A stretch of 64,000 nucleotides of DNA from Actinomycetales bacterium (lineage in GTDB: Bacteria; Actinomycetota; Actinomycetes; Actinomycetales; Dermatophilaceae), in NCBI GenBank assembly GCA_016711095.1, contig JADJTP010000001.1:1-64000 (forward strand). Direction: 5' to 3'. The position numbers were made by a program, and so were the translations under genes. The notes beneath the pieces were generated by a model. That model had not been told where the DNA came from and searched no databases. It was given only the letters and a program-made list of their open reading frames with translations. Of the stretch, positions 1-11,111 are shown one piece after another (position 1 is the stretch's first letter; each line of letters starts with the position of its first letter).

Positions 1-69
1 GAGCGCCCGGCGGATGTTCGGCTCCGGGGACGAGAGGACCCGCCAACTGATCGCCAACCACCGGCGATG
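1..69 (+). other. possible 3' end of an upstream ORF
   Basis: Frame 2 is open from the window edge to a TGA at 67-69. It gives a basic tail ending in LIANHRR. The frame is too short to assign a family. It could be the end of a mobile-element gene lying left of the relaxase, or chance. Confidence 0.2.
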
Positions 70-512
70 ACCGCTGCCCTCGACGACTAGACACCAACCT
101 CCGGTCGTATTTCGGATGGCCGTCTCGGCGCCGAAGCGCGGCTGGCCCAGCAGCTCGCCCCACCGCAGGATGATCACTCCTCTGGCACGTGAGGTCGATT
201 CCGTGCCGGCGTGCGCGGCCGCGGTGCTCACCAGGGTGTGGATTCCTTCGAGCGTCGTCGTCGACCCTGGCGCCTGCGCCGCCCGTTGCGGCGCTTCCCA
301 GCCCAACGCCACCGCTGGGCGGACGGGCAACGCACCGCCGCCGCAGCTGCGTCCCTCCCGGCTGGGACGTACGCGACAAATGGGGGGACGCGCGGCCGCG
401 CTGCCACTGACAGTCCCTTCCTAACCGGCGGTGCGGGCGCGGCATACGCCACGGGCCGCGGGGACGTGGCGGGCCATATCCTCGGCTGCGTCACCGGGGG
501 TCGCGCGCCGTG
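70..512. other. no convincing gene; leader of the relaxase gene
   Basis: Several overlapping Arg/Pro/Ala-rich frames exist here, as expected from high GC, and none resembles a known protein. The region ends with GTGATGACC, where the relaxase reading frame starts. No hairpin or clear nick site was recognised by eye, although an oriT would be expected near such a gene. Confidence 0.4.
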
Positions 513-3500
513 ATGACCTTGAGCGTCCGGTACGCCGGCGATTCATACAAATACCTGCTGCGTTCGGTGACAACCGTCCACGGCCGCGCGGGATCGTCGC
601 CGATGACCCGCTACTACACGGCTGAGGGCACCCCGCCGGGGGCCTGGTTGGGTGCGGGACTGGCCGGCCTGGGCGCCGGCGCCGGTCTCGCGGCCGGTTC
701 GCCGGTCACCCCGCGGCAGATGGAGCGCCTGTTCCGCGACGGGCTGGACCCGGTCACCGCGGTCGCGCTCGGGCAGTCACCGCACGTCTACCCGAAGCCG
801 GGCGAGGGCGAGTCGCGGCGGCGGCCGGTGGCCGGGTTCGACGCCACGTTCACCGCCCCGAAGAGTGTCTCGGTGCTGTGGGCCCTGGCCGACACCCCGA
901 CCCGAGAGGCGATCTACGACTGCCACCGGCAGGCCGTCGCCGACGTCCTGACGGTCATCGAACGTGACGTCGCCCGGACCCGTATCGGCACCGGCGGCGT
1001 GGCCCAGTCGACACCCGCGGGTTGATCGCGGCCGCGTTCGACCACTGGGACACCCGCGCTCACGACCCGAACCTGCACACCCACGTCGTCATCGCCAACC
1101 GCGTCCAGGGCCCCGACGGCAAGTGGCGCACCCTGGACTCCCGCGCCGTCCACCGGGCCGCGGTCGCGATGAGCGAACGCTACGACGCGATACTCGCGGA
1201 CCACCTGAGCAGCCGGCTGGGGCTGGGCTGGGAGTACCGCGAACGGGGTCCCGGCCGCAACCCCACCTACGATCTCGCCGTTGTCCCCCGACCGCTGATC
1301 GAGCACTTCTCCCAACGGGCCGCCGCGATCGACGCCGAAACCGACCGACTCATCACCGCGTACGTCACCACCCACGGCCACCGCCCCGACCCGGCCACCC
1401 TGATCCGGCTACGCCAGCAGGCCAACCTCACCACCCGCGACACCAAGACCGACCGTTCGCTGGCCGACCTTACGACCGAGTGGCACACCCGCGCCGCCGC
1501 AGTCCTGGCCACCGACCTGGCCGGGTGGGCCGCCGGGGTGCTCACCCCGGAGGCACGCCACCCCCGGCAGCTGGTATGCCGCCACCCGCTGCGGAGCATG
1601 CGCTAGGTGCGCTGGGGCGCGCGGTGGGGGAGGATCGTGACGCCCGGGACGGCGGTGACGTGGTAGTCGCTGAGGCGACCGAGCTGGTGCTCGCGGTCTT
1701 GTCACGCAAGCGGGCCACGTGGACGCCGTGGAACGTCGACGCCGAAGCCTCCCGCGCCCTCAAGGCCCACCGCTTCCCGACCTCGCACGCCCGCGACGAC
1801 GCGACCACGGCCGTCGTCACGGCGGTCGCCGCCCGCTCGGTCCTGCTGACCCCACCACCGGTCGCACCCACCCCCGCCGAGCTACGGCGGGTAGACGGCT
1901 CGAGCGCGTTCCGGCATCACCACGCCGAGCGCTACACCTGCCAACCGACCCTCGACGCCGAAGCCCGACTGCTGACTGCTGGCCGCGACACCTCCGGTCC
2001 GGCCCTCACCCGCCTGGACCTGGCCCACGTACCAGGACCGGCCCCCCGCCCCGAGCAACCCCACGCACCAGCAACGGCCGAGGCCACGACGACCGCCGGG
2101 CTGCACGACGACCAGGTCACCGCGATCGGCGCGATCGCCACGTCGGGGCGGGTGGTCGACGTGCTCGTCGGCCCGGCCGGCTCGGGCAAGACCCGCACCC
2201 TCGCCGGGCTGCGCCAGGTGTGGGAGGCCGAACACGGTGCCGATTCGGTGGTCGGGTTGGCAGCCGTCGGCGGCCGCCGCGCAGGTCCTGGGCCAGTCCC
2301 TGGGCGTCGGGTGTGAGAACACGGCCAAGTGGCTGGTCGAACACGACGCCGAACCAGACCGGCTGGCTCGCATCGACCGGACCCGCCGTGCCCTGCACGC
2401 CAGCCGCAGCACGGACACGACGGCCACGCTGACGGCATACCTGCATCAGCTGGTCGCGCAGGTGAGCCGGTGGCGGTTCCGGCCCGGGCAGCTGGTCGTC
2501 CTGGACGAGGCGTCCCTGGCTGGTACCGCCGACCTCGATCGGATCGCCGCGTGCGTCGGCGAGGCCGGCGCGAAGCTCCTGCTCGTCGGGGACTGGGCCC
2601 AACTGTCCGCCGTCGACGCCGGCGGCGCCTTCGCCCTGCTCGCCCGCGATTGCGGGCCCGGCGTCCCCGAACTCGGCGCCGCTCGCCGGTTCATCCACGC
2701 GTGGGAACGGGCCGCGTCCACCCGGCTACGGGTCGGCGACATCACCGTGATCGGCGAGTATGCCGCCCATGACCGCCTCCGCGAGGGAGACCATGACGCG
2801 ATGGTCGAGGCCGCCTACACGGCGTGGGCCAGCGACACCCACGATGGACGCGCCAGCCTGTTGATCGCGGGGGACCGGGCCACCGTTCACGCCCTCAACG
2901 CCCGCGCCCGCACTGACCTTGTCGCCGCCGGCCGGGTAGAGCTCGAAGGCACGCCGTTACGCGACGGGCTGACTGCCGGGGTGGGGGATCGGGTCGTCAC
3001 CCGCCGCAACAACCGCCACCTCACCCTCGGGGCCGGATGGGTGAAGAACGGCGACACGTGGATCGTCACCGACCGCGGAGCCGACGGCTCGCTCACGGTC
3101 CGGCGACCCGGCGGCGGACCGTCCGTGGTGTTGCCCGGCCGAGTATGCCGTCGCGCACGTCGAACTCGGCTATGCGACCACGGCGTTCCGGGCTCAAGGG
3201 GCGACCGTGGATCGCGCCCACGCCATCGTCACCGGCGCTGGGCTCACCCGCGAGGTGCTCTACGTGATGCTCACCCGCGGCCGCGACGCCAACACCGCGT
3301 ACGTGTGCACCGACCGGGCCGCCGAACCCCTGGCCGGGTTCGCCAACGACCCGCTCACCGCCCAGACCGTCCTGGAATCCGTGCTCGGACACGTCGGCGC
3401 AGCGAGCTCCGCCCACGAAGTCCGCGACGCCGAAACCGAAACCGCGACGTCGATCCGCACCCTGGCCGCCGAGTACGAGACCATCGCCCATCACGCCCAA

Positions 3501-4205
3501 ACCAGCCATTGGCACCACCTGCTCGCAGACGCCGGCCTCACCACCGAGCAGGTACAGGCGGTCGAGGACTCACCCGCATACGGCGCCCTGTCCGTGGCGT
3601 TGCGCCGCGCCGAAGCTCACGGGCTCCCGGTGCCCGCGGCCCTGCCGCGGCTGACCGACCGTGCCGACGTGCATACCGACGACCTCGCCGCCGTTCTGCA
3701 CCGCCGGGTTGACGCCTGGACCGCCGCCGCGGTCACCGCCGGCCGAACCCGACCGGCGGATTTGGTCGGTGGGCTGATCCCGCCCGCCCGGAACGTCCAC
3801 GACCCCGACACGGTGGACGCGCTCACCAGGCGGGTGGCGCTGATCGAGCAGCGCGCCGACGTCGTCCTGGACCGAGCCCGCACCGCTGGTGCACCCTGGC
3901 TCACTCGGCTCGGACCGCAGCCCGACAACCCGGAGCAGTTGGCGGAATGGACTGCGGTCGCCCGAAGGGTCGCGGCCTATCGGGACCGGTACGAGGTCAC
4001 CGACCCGATGCGCCCCCTCGGCCACCGCACGGCGGGCGACGTCCAACGTGACCGCACGTACGCGATCATCGCCGGCGCCATAGGTGCCCTGCCCGACCCT
4101 TCCGACGAAGTGCTGCTCGCCCCGGCGGCGGTGCAGCGACGACGGCCGCCCGAGCCGCTGCCGTCGATGTCGCACCAGCCCTGTCACCCCTCGATGGGAC
4201 GGTGA
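513..4205 (+). pseudogene. MobF-family conjugative relaxase/helicase (TraA/TrwC-like), several frameshifts
   Basis: Relaxases of this class nick oriT and unwind the transferred strand during conjugation. Segments join across frameshifts near 1020, 1595, 2270 and 3140. The N-terminal TrwC domain shows a tyrosine in GDSYKYLLRSV (about 532-565) and the metal-binding HUH segment DPNLHTHVVIANRV (about 1067-1110). The helicase part has Walker A GPAGSGKT (about 2173), Walker B LVVLDEASLAG (about 2490) and the RecD-like motif GYATTAFRAQGATVDRAH (about 3165-3220). The C-terminal part to 4205 matches a second copy at 36.1-37.1 kb. ATG 513 is chosen; a GTG lies one codon upstream. Four breaks make this either a decayed gene or a gene with sequencing indels. 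The regular preservation of sense codons between the breaks favours indels. A membrane-protein gene follows after 4 bp. Confidence 0.85.
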
Positions 4206-4209
4206 CACT

Positions 4210-4860
4210 GTGACCATCCGCCTGCTGCGCTACGAGACCCGCCGGTATGCCGCGGCCGCTAGGGGCCCGCTGCTCGTCCTGCTTGCTCTCAGCGTCGCTC
4301 CGCCCGCGGCCGATCGGCTATTGGTCTGGCCGCCTGGCCGCCAGCAGCAGGTGGCCCCAGCGGTGGGAGTGCTGACCGAGCTGGTAGTCACCCTGTGGAG
4401 CGTCGCGGGGCTCGCCGGATTCGCCTGGCTTGTCGTGGCGATCGTGCGAGCGGCCCGCCAACCCGCCCTCGACGCCGAAGCAGCCGATCACCTGCAGAGC
4501 CTGCGCGACCGAGCCATCATCGACCGCCACGACCTCGTCGAAATCCACCACACCCGCTGGGCCACCCAAGCCGGCCAACACGCCGTCGCAGTCAACATCT
4601 GCACCGGCGCCGTCGGCGACGTCTGGCTCCCCGAAGTGCATCTCCCCGACGGCTCCTTCGCCCTCCTCGCTCGCGACGGCAAAAGCGCGGCCCTCGCCGC
4701 CTGGGCCAGCCCCGAGCAGGTCACAGCCACACACCGTTATCGACGCCGTGCGGTTCTCCGCATGCCAGCCTGTCGGCGTCGATGCTCGTTCGAAGAGACC
4801 GGCGCTGTCGTGGCCGAAGCGGAGGCACTTGTCCGAGGCGAGAGCGGGGCCCCGCGGTAG
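4210..4860 (+). CDS. small membrane-anchored protein of the mobile element, copy 1
   Basis: This 216-residue protein starts at GTG 4210, 4 nt after the relaxase stop. Two hydrophobic segments (about residues 18-30 and 50-80) predict an inner-membrane hairpin. A cytoplasmic part of about 130 residues follows, with a conserved stretch around RWATQAGQ, CTGAVGDVWLPEV and WASPEQVTATHR. I do not recognise the family. A closely similar gene follows the second relaxase fragment at 37.1 kb, so the pair is co-inherited and a role in conjugation or element maintenance is inferred. The copies differ mostly at the C-terminus after THR. Confidence 0.6.
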   Translation: MTIRLLRYETRRYAAAARGPLLVLLALSVAPPAADRLLVWPPGRQQQVAPAVGVLTELVVTLWSVAGLAGFAWLVVAIVRAARQPALDAEAADHLQSLRDRAIIDRHDLVEIHHTRWATQAGQHAVAVNICTGAVGDVWLPEVHLPDGSFALLARDGKSAALAAWASPEQVTATHRYRRRAVLRMPACRRRCSFEETGAVVAEAEALVRGESGAPR

Positions 4861-5034
4861 GTATCCACCTGCTCGGGCGAGCTCGCTGACCGGGGGCGAT
4901 CGGGGTGGCGACGGTAGCGCGGTCAGCCAAGGTCGCCGGGGGCAGGTCGGGCAACGCGGTGGCGTCGAAGGTGCCCAGGCGCTTGGCGCTGAGCCTCGGT
5001 TGATGCCTCTTCCTCGGCCTCTTGCTTTCGACAT

Positions 5035-5050
5035 GTGACCTAAAGGTCAC
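5035..5050. promoter_or_regulatory. perfect palindrome, probable ArsR-family operator
   Basis: Arms GTGACCT and AGGTCAC are separated by AA and lie 12 bp before the ATG of the ArsR-like gene. The placement suits autorepression by that regulator, as is usual in the family. Confidence 0.6.
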
Positions 5051-5062
5051 CATCTTCATTGC

Positions 5063-5374
5063 ATGGACCTCGTGTTCAAGGCCCTGGCGGACCCAACCCG
5101 ACGCGATCTGCTGGACGCCCTGTTCGTGCAGGACGGTCAGACGTTGTCTGCCTTGCAGGCGCGGGTGCCGATGTCCCGGTTCGGGGTGATGAAGCACCTG
5201 AAGGTCCTGCAGGAGGCCGGGCTTGTCACGTCCCGCAAAAGCGGGCGCGAGAAGCTGCACTTCCTCAATCCTGTCCCGATCCGGCTCATCCACGACCGGT
5301 GGGTGAGCAAGTACGCCCAGCCGTGGGCCGCTGGGCTGACCGAGCTCAAGACACACCTGGAGGAGACCCCATGA
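5063..5374 (+). CDS. ArsR-family winged-helix transcriptional regulator
   Basis: This 103-residue protein has the typical opening FKALADPTRRDLLDAL and the recognition-helix region SRFGVMKHLKVLQEAGLV. This is the SRPBCC-associated branch of ArsR regulators. The metal-binding ELCVCDL motif of arsenic/cadmium sensors is absent, so a metal ligand is unlikely. Its stop overlaps the start of the SRPBCC gene (ATGA), so the two are translationally coupled. The perfect palindrome just upstream is its probable operator. Family assignment is confident; the inducer is unknown. Confidence 0.85.
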   Translation: MDLVFKALADPTRRDLLDALFVQDGQTLSALQARVPMSRFGVMKHLKVLQEAGLVTSRKSGREKLHFLNPVPIRLIHDRWVSKYAQPWAAGLTELKTHLEETP

Positions 5375-5895
5375 AGACCAACGTCACCACTGTCTCGTTT
5401 GCCCGGGGTACCGCCCCGGTCGGGGACACCGCGGTGTTCGAGATCTACATCAAGGCCACCCCGGAGCAGATCTGGGAAGCCATCACCGACCCGCTGCTGC
5501 GGGCAAAGTTCAGCTTCGGGGTCCAGACTCACTCGGACTGGCAGAGCGGCTCGGGCTACCGTGCCGGGGTTCCCGGGGTCCTGGACATTGCCGAGGGGAC
5601 GAACCTGCTCGTGGAGCCTCCGCACCTGTTGGTGCAGTCCTTCACTGCGTTGTGGAGCGAGGAGGTGAAGGCGCAGGGGTCGACCCGGGTCACCTGGGAG
5701 ATCGAACCGGTGGGGGATTCCTGCCGCCTGACGGTCGTGCACGACCAGTTGCCGGCGGGCGCGAACGCCGAACTGTACGGCGGCTGGCCGATGATCATCT
5801 CCGGGCTCAAGACATGGCTCGAGACCGGCGAGTTGTTGACCACCCCCGGCTCACTGATGTACGCCGACGGCGAAGCGTGGGGCGAACCTTCGTGA
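5371..5895 (+). CDS. SRPBCC (AHSA1/START-like) domain protein
   Basis: This 174-residue protein belongs to the activator-of-Hsp90-like SRPBCC fold, which binds hydrophobic ligands. The hallmark start FEIYIKATPEQIWEAITDP sits near residue 22. TRVTWEIEPVGDSCRLTVVHD follows in the second half, and the final helix lies around GWPMIISGLKTWLETGE. ATG 5371 overlaps the ArsR stop by 4 nt. ArsR-SRPBCC pairs are common in actinobacteria, and their substrates are mostly unknown. It is intact and full length. Confidence 0.85.
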   Translation: MKTNVTTVSFARGTAPVGDTAVFEIYIKATPEQIWEAITDPLLRAKFSFGVQTHSDWQSGSGYRAGVPGVLDIAEGTNLLVEPPHLLVQSFTALWSEEVKAQGSTRVTWEIEPVGDSCRLTVVHDQLPAGANAELYGGWPMIISGLKTWLETGELLTTPGSLMYADGEAWGEPS

Positions 5896-6049
5896 CGAGC
5901 CACGTGCTCCCGCTGGGGGTGGTCCAGGACTGAGTACGCATGAAACAGAGTGTGGGTGGCCGTCCCGGGACAGTGCGCTACGCCGATGGGCGGCCACACC
6001 GCTGGCAGTACGGAGGCCAGGGGTTGGGGCCCGATCTACCCTGTTTGTT

Positions 6050-6503
6050 ATGGACAGCCGATATGACATCCGCGACCTGGCCGTGGCCCAGGTGAATGCC
6101 GTGCGCTTCTCCACGAAGGATTCAAGCCTCGCCGACTTCCACATGACTCGATTCCGAGCCCTCGCACGTGCGTTCGGCATCGACGAGAGCGGAGCTGTCC
6201 GAGTTTGGCGCCAACGCCATGGAGGGTCTCGCGGCCTCCAGCATCCGAACCTTGATCGGCCTCCATTCGCCGTTCTCGAACTATCTCGAAGCCCCGACGA
6301 GCATCGCCAATCTGTACTCGCGATTCGGTGCGGGGATCAACGACGGACTCCAACAGACCGAGGCCGCCATCGAAGGCCTCCTAGCGGCGGTCCTGGGAGA
6401 GCTCCACGGCCTTCCTGCGAACCGCACAGTGAGTGACGATGACCTGCGACGCAACGGCTTCGACCCATCGACCCCCTGGCCGGATGAGTCCGACTATTGG
6501 TGA
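6050..6503 (+). CDS. hypothetical protein, probably frameshifted
   Basis: Two adjoining frames look like one protein of about 150 residues. ATG 6050 encodes MDSRYDIRDLAVAQVNAVRF and continues to about 6190. A second frame then carries SEFGANAMEGLAASSIRTLI to the stop at 6503, ending in PWPDESDYW. The second half has an amphipathic helix-rich composition and an acidic tail. I do not recognise a family. It sits alone, between the SRPBCC gene and a convergent SHOCT-domain gene. A single indel near 6190 would unite the frames. Confidence 0.4.
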
Positions 6504-6637
6504 CCGTAGGCGTCGCGACGCCAGGTGGCCCGTGACATGGCTGCATTCGGCGTCGGTGATGACCGACCGAAGTCGGACGTCATCTCCATTGCCCGCGGGT
6601 TTGCTTCCCGGCCCCAAGAGCGCGGTCGGACTACGAC

Positions 6638-7284
6638 CTAGAGGCGCTTGAGGAGTTCCGCCTTCTTGTCCGAAAACTCCGTGTCAGTGAGGATGCCTTG
6701 GGCGTGAAGCGCAGCCAGCTTCCCAATCTGCTCGGTTACGTCGTGAACAGGCACCTCTGCAGATGGCGACTTCGGCAGGCCCTTCGAGAATACAGAGGAG
6801 GCAAAGCCCGCAATGTGCTTGCTCACACCTAGCGGCGCGGAGGGCGCTTCCGTCGGCGGCTTGTCAGGCAACTCGGCGACTATTTGGCGGTCCTTCAGCA
6901 GGACAGAGAACACCGTGAATTGCTTCTCGGGCAATTCGATAATCGACTGCTTGCCGTCGACCCAACTGACGCGCACAGTGTGCCCCCGGAATTCAACGCC
7001 GCCCCGAGGCCAGCTCCGACGGCCTTGCCGACAGCTCCCGGGATCGCGGCCATCGCCGCCGCACGACCTATTGATCCGGCGACGCCCTCCTTGACATCGA
7101 GTTCCTCCCACGCGGCGACTGTCTCGGGGTTGATCCTGTGCCGCTTGAACGGATTGGAAGTGTGCTGGATGGAAAGGTCGCTGTTCCTAGAGAACGGCGT
7201 CGTTCCGCCGGAAAGGACGGTGCCGCTTGAAAGGTGCCCACCGACGACGCGTCCGTGCCCCGACAGTTCTTGGAGGAGTGCCAT
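6638..7284 (-). CDS. SHOCT-domain protein, one frameshift
   Basis: The C-terminal 30 residues (IGKLAALHAQGILTDTEFSD, then KKAELLKRL) are a canonical SHOCT domain, a short helical module often found at protein ends. The N-terminal half starts at 7284 and contains a Gly/Ala-rich stretch (SIGRAAAMAAIPGAVGKAVG and on) that may form a membrane hairpin. It then changes frame near 6990 into a beta-rich part (VEFRGHTVRVSWVDGKQS). Residues such as HRINPETVAAWEEL suggest a link to the DUF4429/SHOCT group, where the middle is a PH-like fold; that assignment is tentative. Function unknown. Confidence 0.6.
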
Positions 7285-7790
7285 GCGAGGACTCTAGGAC
7301 ATACCCCTGAGCAGACCGACCGAGTCGCCGTGCGGTCTACAGCCACGCCGATCCGCGATCGCGGAGGCGAGCGGCCACCCAAGAAGCCACACGTTTGACG
7401 TTGCCCGAACGGCGGATCAGCCACGGTCACATCGCCGGGACAGCGCCAAGTGCCCCGATGGCCCCAAGAACACAGATCGCGTGCTTTGTCTGTGGGCGGC
7501 ACTACCCTGCGAAGCTGCAGAGCGATTCGCCGGAGGCCAGGGGCGATGCCATCGAGTGGGAGCAAGTCCTCGCTGACGCACTGCAGTTCCTGCGATTGAG
7601 TAGGCTGAACCATTCAAGCCCGCGACCACCTTCATGACCAGACTGCCTCGACAACAGCCAGGATCATCGAGGTCACGGGTGCCTCACGTCACGACGCGGT
7701 AAGTGCACCTGCCCGGTTGACTTCGAAAGAGATTGGTCAACTTTGAAGCCCGGTCTCGGCGGTGGACCGTCGTTTTAGCCACATGCCCAG
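7285..7790. other. intergenic region, no supported gene
   Basis: Only short frames without recognisable features occur here. One plus-strand frame (7395-7637) contains CFVCGRHYPAKL, a single CxxC, but its composition elsewhere is unremarkable and no ribosome-binding site is seen. The region separates divergent genes, so promoters of both must lie here; none is obvious by eye. Confidence 0.35.
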
Positions 7791-8279
7791 GTGGAGGGTC
7801 TTGATTTATGGTCTACTTCCGTGGTGAGCGAATTTCGGGTACGTCCACATACCGTCAGGATCTCCGTCGCCTGCTTGTGGCCTCTGTTGGCCCTGGCTAT
7901 CGCTGGGTGCGGCGGAACCGGTCCTTCGGCATCGTCGCCTACGGTTACCGTGATACAACCGGCCCCACAGCCTTCAACCACGCCGCTCGCGACCCCTTCC
8001 GAGTCTCCTGTCGCCGCTGCTGCGACGACCGCAGCAGGTCCCCCCAAGACCTTCGTCATGCCAAATGCGGTTGGCAAGGTGCTTCAGGAGGCACAAGATG
8101 AACTCCAGACACGAGGTTCGTACCTCATGGATCAGAAGGATGCAACCGGTCGGGCACGTCTCCAAATCGACGACCGAAACTGGCGGGTTTGCTCCCAGAA
8201 GCCGGGTCCTGGCGAAGTCGTGCCTCTGGAGACCCGTGTGGTGCTGGCGTCGGTGAAGCTAGCGGAGAAGTGTCCCTGA
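7791..8279 (+). CDS. exported lipoprotein with a PASTA-like C-terminal domain
   Basis: A signal peptide (VRISVACLWPLLALAIAGC) ends in a lipobox with the lipidated Cys. A Pro/Ser/Thr/Ala-rich linker of about 50 residues follows. The C-terminal domain of about 70 residues has the PASTA-like pattern FVMPNAVGKVLQEAQDEL, then CSQKPGPGEVVP and VVLASVKL. PASTA domains bind cell-wall fragments; here the domain is probably held outside the membrane by the lipid anchor. The true start may be one of two adjacent GTG codons at 7821 or 7824, which would give a shorter signal peptide. Confidence 0.7.
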   Translation: MEGLDLWSTSVVSEFRVRPHTVRISVACLWPLLALAIAGCGGTGPSASSPTVTVIQPAPQPSTTPLATPSESPVAAAATTAAGPPKTFVMPNAVGKVLQEAQDELQTRGSYLMDQKDATGRARLQIDDRNWRVCSQKPGPGEVVPLETRVVLASVKLAEKCP

Positions 8280-8521
8280 TCGCGGGATGCCGGGGGAACT
8301 CGCACAACAATCGAGTGCATTAGGAAGCGGATCCCTCGGCAGCAATCAAGCCGGGCCATGCCGACACTGGCCACTGCCGCGCCCGGCACGAGAGAAGTGG
8401 CCGAACTTCCCACGTCTGGGAAGCACCTCCCGCTTCGGGGGAGGACAAGATCAGAGAGCTCAAGGCCGTTGTCGGAGGCACGTTGGTAGACCTCTTGCCG
8501 GTCGGGGCGCTGACAACGCGG

Positions 8522-11064
8522 TCAAAGGTGAGTACGGAATATCGCGGCAAACCGGTCCGCGGTGCTGACGAGCCACTCCGCTAGCTGTGGAGCTTCGCCC
8601 TCATCGCGGAAGTCGCCGGGTGACAGCAGCACGATTCGGCTCGCCTTCTTGGTGGGTAGTTCGCGCCAGTCGAGTGTTGTACCGAGGGCAGTCTCGAACT
8701 CGTCGCGTCGCGCCAAGAGGTCGGCGAACAGTTGTTTGTCGTGGTTGATGTACAGCCCGCATCCAACGTTGGTGGTGACCGAGGTGACTGTGAGCACGAG
8801 GGGCGCACGGCTCGAACCGGTGCGGATATCCATCCAATTCTGCTGCTGCGCTTTGGGCCAGACGTTGATGTGGGAGCTTGTCATTTCGCCCAAGTCGCGC
8901 ACGCTTTGGAAGAAGTCCCGTTGCTGTGACTTCACCGATCCGGTTCCGCCTGTGCCGTTTCCATGCCATCCGGCCGCATCCTGATCGATCTCGAGACCAG
9001 ACAGCGCTGCCAGCTCTTCGGCGGCGATGTACTGTCCTGGGGAGGCGTGCCCGGCGTCGTCGAAGTTCAATCCTTCGGCTTCGAGGTATTCCTGTGGGTC
9101 GTCCTTGCGGTTGGGGTCCTCCCACCGGAATCCTGGCGAGATCGTTCCACCTGCCTGCAGGACCCGCCATGCCCCGGCGATCGGGTAACTCGCGATCACT
9201 GCAGCGACCGGCTGCGGGTAGGTGCCGGCGACGAGTGCGACGTCCCCGTAGGAGGTCCAGCGGCCGGCCGGGATCTCGGCGACGATTGACGCGACGAGGC
9301 TGCGCATTGCGGAGGGTTCCTCCAGCACCTTGTCGACGAGGCTCTCATCGGGGCCTGGCCAGATGGCGATGATCTTCTCGGCGAGGGCGGCGCCCCGCTC
9401 CGCAATCTCCTTCGCTCCCCAGGTCTCGTGGGCGGCGATCTCCTGGTTCATGAGCAGACCGCTCTCGGCGAGTTTGGCCCGCTTCTTCTCGAACACCTTG
9501 TTGCTCAGCTCACTGTTGTACCCGCTGAGGGTGAGGTTCCCGATCGTGTGGACGATCCGTTCATGCTCGTAGGCGACGTCGGCGCCTTCGGGAAGCCCGG
9601 CGGCGAACACGTCACGCACCGCGTCTGTCAGGCTCTGGGGAAGGACGTGCTCGATCGTCAGGTTCTTCGGGTCGACTGCTTCCCTGGATCCGTAAGACTC
9701 CTCCAACCACTGCAAGATGAGCTTCTTCTGGTTGCCTCGACCCTGCCAGTAGAAGGGGACCGAGCCGGCAGTATCGCGGACCTGTTTGTCGGTGGCGAAG
9801 TACTTGCGGCCGCGCGACAGGTAGTCGCGAAGCGCAAGGTCAACGTCTCCGGCGTCCGCGATGGCGCCCACAGCTTGCAGCAGGGTGCGGTTCAGGTTCG
9901 CGGTGGCGCGCCCGATGACGATGCGGCGCACGAAGTACGACTCCAGGAAGGTCAGCGCTCTGGCGACCTGATCCGGCGTCGCCTTTCCCTGGGAACGGCG
10001 GGCCAGGAGTCGCATCACGACCGGGTAGGCCGTCGTGGAGCCCCACGCCTTGATCCGGGTGAGCCGACGGCGGATCTCGGCGTCTGGTTCACGCGTCGGG
10101 TCGAGGATTGTGGCGAGCACATCGCCGAGCTTGGCGATGCGTAGGACCTCGGCTTCGATCTCCACCGGAGTCGTGAGCTTCTCTAGGCGCTTCTGCTGGC
10201 CCACGTAGGTGTCGGACTGCTTGGCACGCTCATCGGTTTGGACCAGATCGAGCCAGAACAGGAGCTCCAGATTGGCCCCACTGAGCCTCTTCTCCAACGG
10301 CAACCAGACACTGTCGTAGAGGACTTCGGCTTTGTCCCCGAGGCGCATGAAAAGGTAGTTCTTGAGCAGGTCGGATTGGTTGAGCTGCAGGCCGGTATTG
10401 TTGAGCGACTCGAAGATCCTGTGTGCGTTGTCTCCGGGCTCGGCCGTCACCGCCACGAGTGCGAGCCCACGCACGACGGCGTTCTCGAGCTCTTCCAAAT
10501 CGTGTGGGTCGTCAGGATCGTCGGCCGCAGCGATCTTGGACCGGAAGTGGTTATACGCCTCACCTACCGCGTCACTGCCGCCGGCATCCGGGGCGGCGTA
10601 GACCGCCGCCAGGTAAGCCGCACGGTCTGCCTGGGTCGGGAGCACCTTCGTCGGCTTGCCCTTGTCGTAGAAGTTGACGAGATACTGCGCATGAACCCCT
10701 CGGCGCGCCCTGGTTCGCCCGTCTCGTTCAAGTGGTCTCGCAACGCAGCCAGCAGGAGGCTGAGCGTCGTCAACCGTTGTTGTCCGTCCACGACCAGCAG
10801 CTTGGACACTCCCACGATGGAGAAGTCCGGGCTTGTGGCCAGGACCAACGAACCGATGAAGTGGCTGGCATGTGGATCTTCGCGCCGGGCGCGGGCCAGC
10901 TCGACGATGTCGTCCCAAAGCTGGTCGAGGTGCTTCTTCCTCCACGAGTACACGCGCTGGTACAGCGGGACCTGGTACTGCTTCTTGCCCTCCAGCACGC
11001 CCGCGAGATTCGTCTCCGCCGCCTTGACCACGCCGCCGCCTTTCACCTGAGGTTCGCACTCCAC
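8522..11064 (-). CDS. DUF262-DUF1524 (GmrSD-like) protein with alkyltransferase-like domain, one frameshift
   Basis: GmrSD-type enzymes are modification-dependent (type IV) restriction nucleases. Reading leftwards, the N-terminal DUF262 (ParB/Srx-like) domain shows QVPLYQRVYSW and VDGQQRLTTLSLLLAAL. A DUF1524 HNH-type nuclease domain carries TIEHVLPQSL and HTIGNLTLSGYNSELSN (about 9510-9650). An MGMT/ATL-like domain follows with IPAGRWTSYGDVALVAG and PIAGAWRVLQAGG (about 9130-9300). The last 150 residues resemble DUF4268-type modules. The reading frame changes once, near 10695, after ALRDHLNETGEPGRA. The total is about 846 residues. The neighbouring type I restriction system places it in a defence island. 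ATG 11064 is used; a GTG about 12 codons in is an alternative. Confidence 0.8.
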
Positions 11065-11111
11065 CCTACCGTCGAATGCGACGGCGCCAGGACCTGCCGG
11101 GAGTATTGGCC

